A stretch of DNA of 8,853 nt from Hungatella sp. UBA5982 (GTDB lineage: Bacteria > Bacillota > Clostridia > Lachnospirales > Lachnospiraceae): positions 10,871 through 19,723 of the forward strand of contig DJBG01000168.1 of assembly GCA_002429965.1 (NCBI GenBank), written 5' to 3'. A program made the translations under genes and the position numbers. Below the pieces are notes generated by a model. It was not told where the DNA came from, made no database searches, and saw nothing but the letters and a program-made list of their open reading frames with translations. Shown here in pieces: positions 7,772 through 8,853 of this stretch; position 1 is the first letter of the stretch, and each line of letters begins with the position of its first letter.

Positions 7772-7832
7772 TTGCCGCGGCATTCGCCGAAAGAATATGC
7801 ATGCATATTCGTCAGGTTCATTGCCCGCGCAA
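7772..7832. repeat. Imperfect 61-bp palindromic element upstream of radA
   Basis: At the centre is a perfect 18-bp palindrome, GAATATGCATGCATATTC (7793-7810). The outer ends, TTGCCGCGGCA (from 7772) and TTGCCCGCGCAA (to 7832), are imperfect inverted repeats placed symmetrically about the same centre, and the left one contains a 10-bp perfect palindrome of its own (7773-7782). The intervening arms do not pair. It lies between the terminator of the upstream gene and radA's ribosome binding site. It may be a dispersed palindromic repeat or a regulator site. Confidence 0.6.
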
Positions 7833-7871
7833 AAATCTGGGTCCGGCTCTTCATAAAAGAGCCGAACCCAG
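7831..7871 (-). terminator. Intrinsic terminator of the 137-residue gene
   Basis: Arms at 7837-7851 and 7857-7871 form a 15-bp stem with a 5-base loop. The single non-Watson-Crick position is a G-U pair when read as minus-strand RNA, and the hairpin is followed by ATTTTT. It starts about 12 bases after the gene's stop. This is a strong terminator, so radA should not depend on this transcript. Confidence 0.92.
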
Positions 7872-7883
7872 CTTCTCATCCTG

Positions 7884-8297
7884 TTATCTTCGCTTGATCT
7901 TCACTGCTACAGGTGTTTCTTCATTCAGTTCCACGCTTATGGACAGCTTTCCGCTCATGTTGGTTCTCATGCCTCCAACGGCAGCACCATCCACATATAC
8001 CTCATATTCGGTATCCTCTGCCAGCTGAATGGTCAGCTGGGCATCCTTGTCACCATCTACTAAAAATTCCACACCGTCATCGGATACGGTAAAATTCATG
8101 GCAGCAGTTCCTGGTACGGATTCGTATACGAACATGCCGTTGCCTTCCAGCTTGGTTATCTCATAAAATGTCTTTACTTTATATAAATCACCGTCGTGCT
8201 CAAAATCCTGCAATTTTGACTTTGTCTTTAATTTGTAATTTCCAAAACTGATCGTTCCGTCTTGTTCTGTGCGGATTAACTCTTCAATTACCGGCAT
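7884..8297 (-). CDS. Conserved-looking 137-residue protein of unknown function
   Basis: I cannot assign a function. The protein has no signal peptide or membrane segment and is acidic over most of its length, with a basic end (VKIKRR). It looks beta-rich, with alternating hydrophobic stretches such as LTIQLAEDTEYEVYVDG and KLSISVELNEETPVAVKIK, as in a small beta-sandwich. I recall similar short Lachnospiraceae proteins being labelled endosialidase, but that label is doubtful: real phage endosialidases are several times longer and no catalytic residues can be pointed to here. The ATG at 8297-8295 is preceded at 8 bases by AGGAGG (8306-8311). It has its own promoter and strong terminator, so it is a single-gene unit between clpC and radA. 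Coding status is well supported; role unknown. Confidence 0.85.
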   Translation of the reverse strand: MPVIEELIRTEQDGTISFGNYKLKTKSKLQDFEHDGDLYKVKTFYEITKLEGNGMFVYESVPGTAAMNFTVSDDGVEFLVDGDKDAQLTIQLAEDTEYEVYVDGAAVGGMRTNMSGKLSISVELNEETPVAVKIKRR

Positions 8298-8344
8298 TGG
8301 TTTGCCCTCCTAGTATTTTGTTTACTTATCCTTTTTAAAGCGAT

Positions 8345-8356
8345 GAACAAATGTTT
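8345..8356. promoter_or_regulatory. LexA (SOS) box-like sequence
   Basis: GAACAAATGTTT matches every position of the core of the Bacillota LexA/DinR consensus (GAACRNRYGTTY); only the flanking outer bases differ. It falls just downstream of the -10 of the 137-residue gene, at about +6 to +17, a position where bound LexA would repress. One 12-base match with several degenerate positions can occur by chance. Confidence 0.42.
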
Positions 8357-8368
8357 ACGCTTGTAGCT

Positions 8369-8397
8369 ATTATACACGAATTGATATAAAATGGCTA
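8369..8397 (-). promoter_or_regulatory. Promoter of the 137-residue gene
   Basis: On the minus strand a perfect TATAAT (8369-8374) stands 17 bp after TAGCCA (8392-8397), which matches four of six bases of TTGACA. It begins right at the clpC stop codon and predicts a leader of about 65 nt. I see no good terminator for clpC between them, so some read-through from clpC is possible. Confidence 0.62.
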
Positions 8398-8398
8398 G

Positions 8399-8853
8399 CT
8401 ATTTTACCAGCTCCTTAACAGAAAATTTTAGTCCGTCCTCACCGGCTGCCACAATAACGTGATTCCCTGTTTTTACCGTTCCATTTAATATCTCTTCTGC
8501 AAGTTTATCCTCCAGGCAGTTCTGAATGGTACGCCTTAACGGCCTTGCACCGTATTTCACATCATATCCCTTATTGATCAGGTATTCCTTAGCATCCTCT
8601 TCGATTGTCAGGGTGATGCTCATCTGTTCCGATGTCCGCTTCATGATATCCTTCACCATGATCGTCACGATATCCTTCATGTGAGTCTTATTTAACGTAT
8701 GGAATACGATAATCTCATCGATCCTGTTAATGAATTCCGGCTTGAACAGACGCTTTACTTCCTCCATTACCCGGTCCTTCATGATCTTGTAATCAGCCTT
8801 TTCATCCGCAGCCGCACCAAAGCCCAGACGTTTGGGAGATATGATATTCTCCG
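8399..8853 (-). CDS. clpC: ATP-dependent Clp protease ATPase subunit ClpC (C-terminal part only)
   Basis: The frame is open from the window edge (first full codon at 8851) to TAG at 8399-8401, giving the last 151 residues of a Clp/Hsp100 ATPase. ClpC unfolds substrates for the ClpP peptidase in protein quality control and in regulated proteolysis. The segment begins ENIISPKRLGFG, then FKPEFINRIDEIIVFH from the end of the second AAA+ module, then the sensor-2 motif GARPLRRTIQ in the C-terminal ClpB_D2-small domain. The N-terminal domain, first AAA+ module and Walker motifs lie outside the window. An internal ATG at 8782 is not the start, because the upstream codons continue a canonical ClpC sequence. 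Neighbouring radA fits the common Bacillota order ctsR-mcsA-mcsB-clpC-radA. Confidence 0.96.
   Translation of the reverse strand, partial: ENIISPKRLGFGAAADEKADYKIMKDRVMEEVKRLFKPEFINRIDEIIVFHTLNKTHMKDIVTIMVKDIMKRTSEQMSITLTIEEDAKEYLINKGYDVKYGARPLRRTIQNCLEDKLAEEILNGTVKTGNHVIVAAGEDGLKFSVKELVK

Noticed and set aside
7664..7897. Plus-strand open frame across the radA start and the palindromic element
   Set aside because: It runs antisense through the radA 5' end, a palindrome and a terminator and lacks a ribosome binding site.
8399..8782. A complete 127-residue gene starting at the ATG at 8782
   Set aside because: The frame continues upstream to the window edge with canonical ClpC sequence (SPKRLGFG), so this is an internal methionine.

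Overview
The window reads as a chromosomal segment of a Gram-positive anaerobe of the Clostridia, most likely Lachnospiraceae. The reasons are strong AGGAGG/GAGGTGG ribosome binding sites, a catabolite responsive element of the Bacillota type, a GlvA/GlvC-type alpha-glucoside PTS operon, and the clpC-radA neighbourhood typical of Bacillota. The family assignment is inference; no rRNA or other taxonomic marker is present. Every gene I accept lies on the minus strand, so transcription runs from high to low coordinates.

Right end (8853 to 6304): the C-terminal 151 residues of the ClpC ATPase, a 137-residue conserved-looking protein of unknown function with its own promoter and a strong terminator, then radA (DNA repair/recombination), whose stop codon lies inside its own terminator stem. 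Between the unknown gene and radA is a roughly 61-bp imperfect palindrome. A LexA-box-like sequence overlaps the start of the unknown gene's predicted transcript.

Middle (about 6300 to 2141): an alpha-glucoside (maltose-type) utilisation operon. It holds a PTS EIICB permease (GlvC/MalP type), a GH4 NAD/metal-dependent 6-phospho-alpha-glucosidase (GlvA/MalH type) and an RpiR-family regulator. Sugar is phosphorylated during uptake by the EIICB, which must borrow an EIIA from elsewhere. The GH4 enzyme then splits the phosphorylated disaccharide, and the RpiR protein probably senses a sugar phosphate and controls the operon. The leader carries a cre site nested in an inverted repeat plus two further dyads, one straddling a candidate -10. 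A weak terminator and a separate extended -10 promoter precede the regulator. The regulator is more AT-rich than its neighbours, and its 3' end may carry a recent frameshift.

Left end (about 2050 to 1): an MBOAT-family O-acyltransferase (AlgI/DltB-like), followed 17 bp later by the start of an exported protein that runs off the window. This second protein has nine tandem copies of an acidic hexapeptide (consensus DSIDET) after its signal peptide. The pair probably acts in O-acetylation of a cell-surface or extracellular polysaccharide.

I see no CRISPR array, insertion sequence, tRNA or rRNA, and nothing that amounts to a clear new multi-gene system. The less ordinary signals are the hexapeptide repeat, the possible RpiR frameshift, the palindromic element upstream of radA and the LexA-like site.
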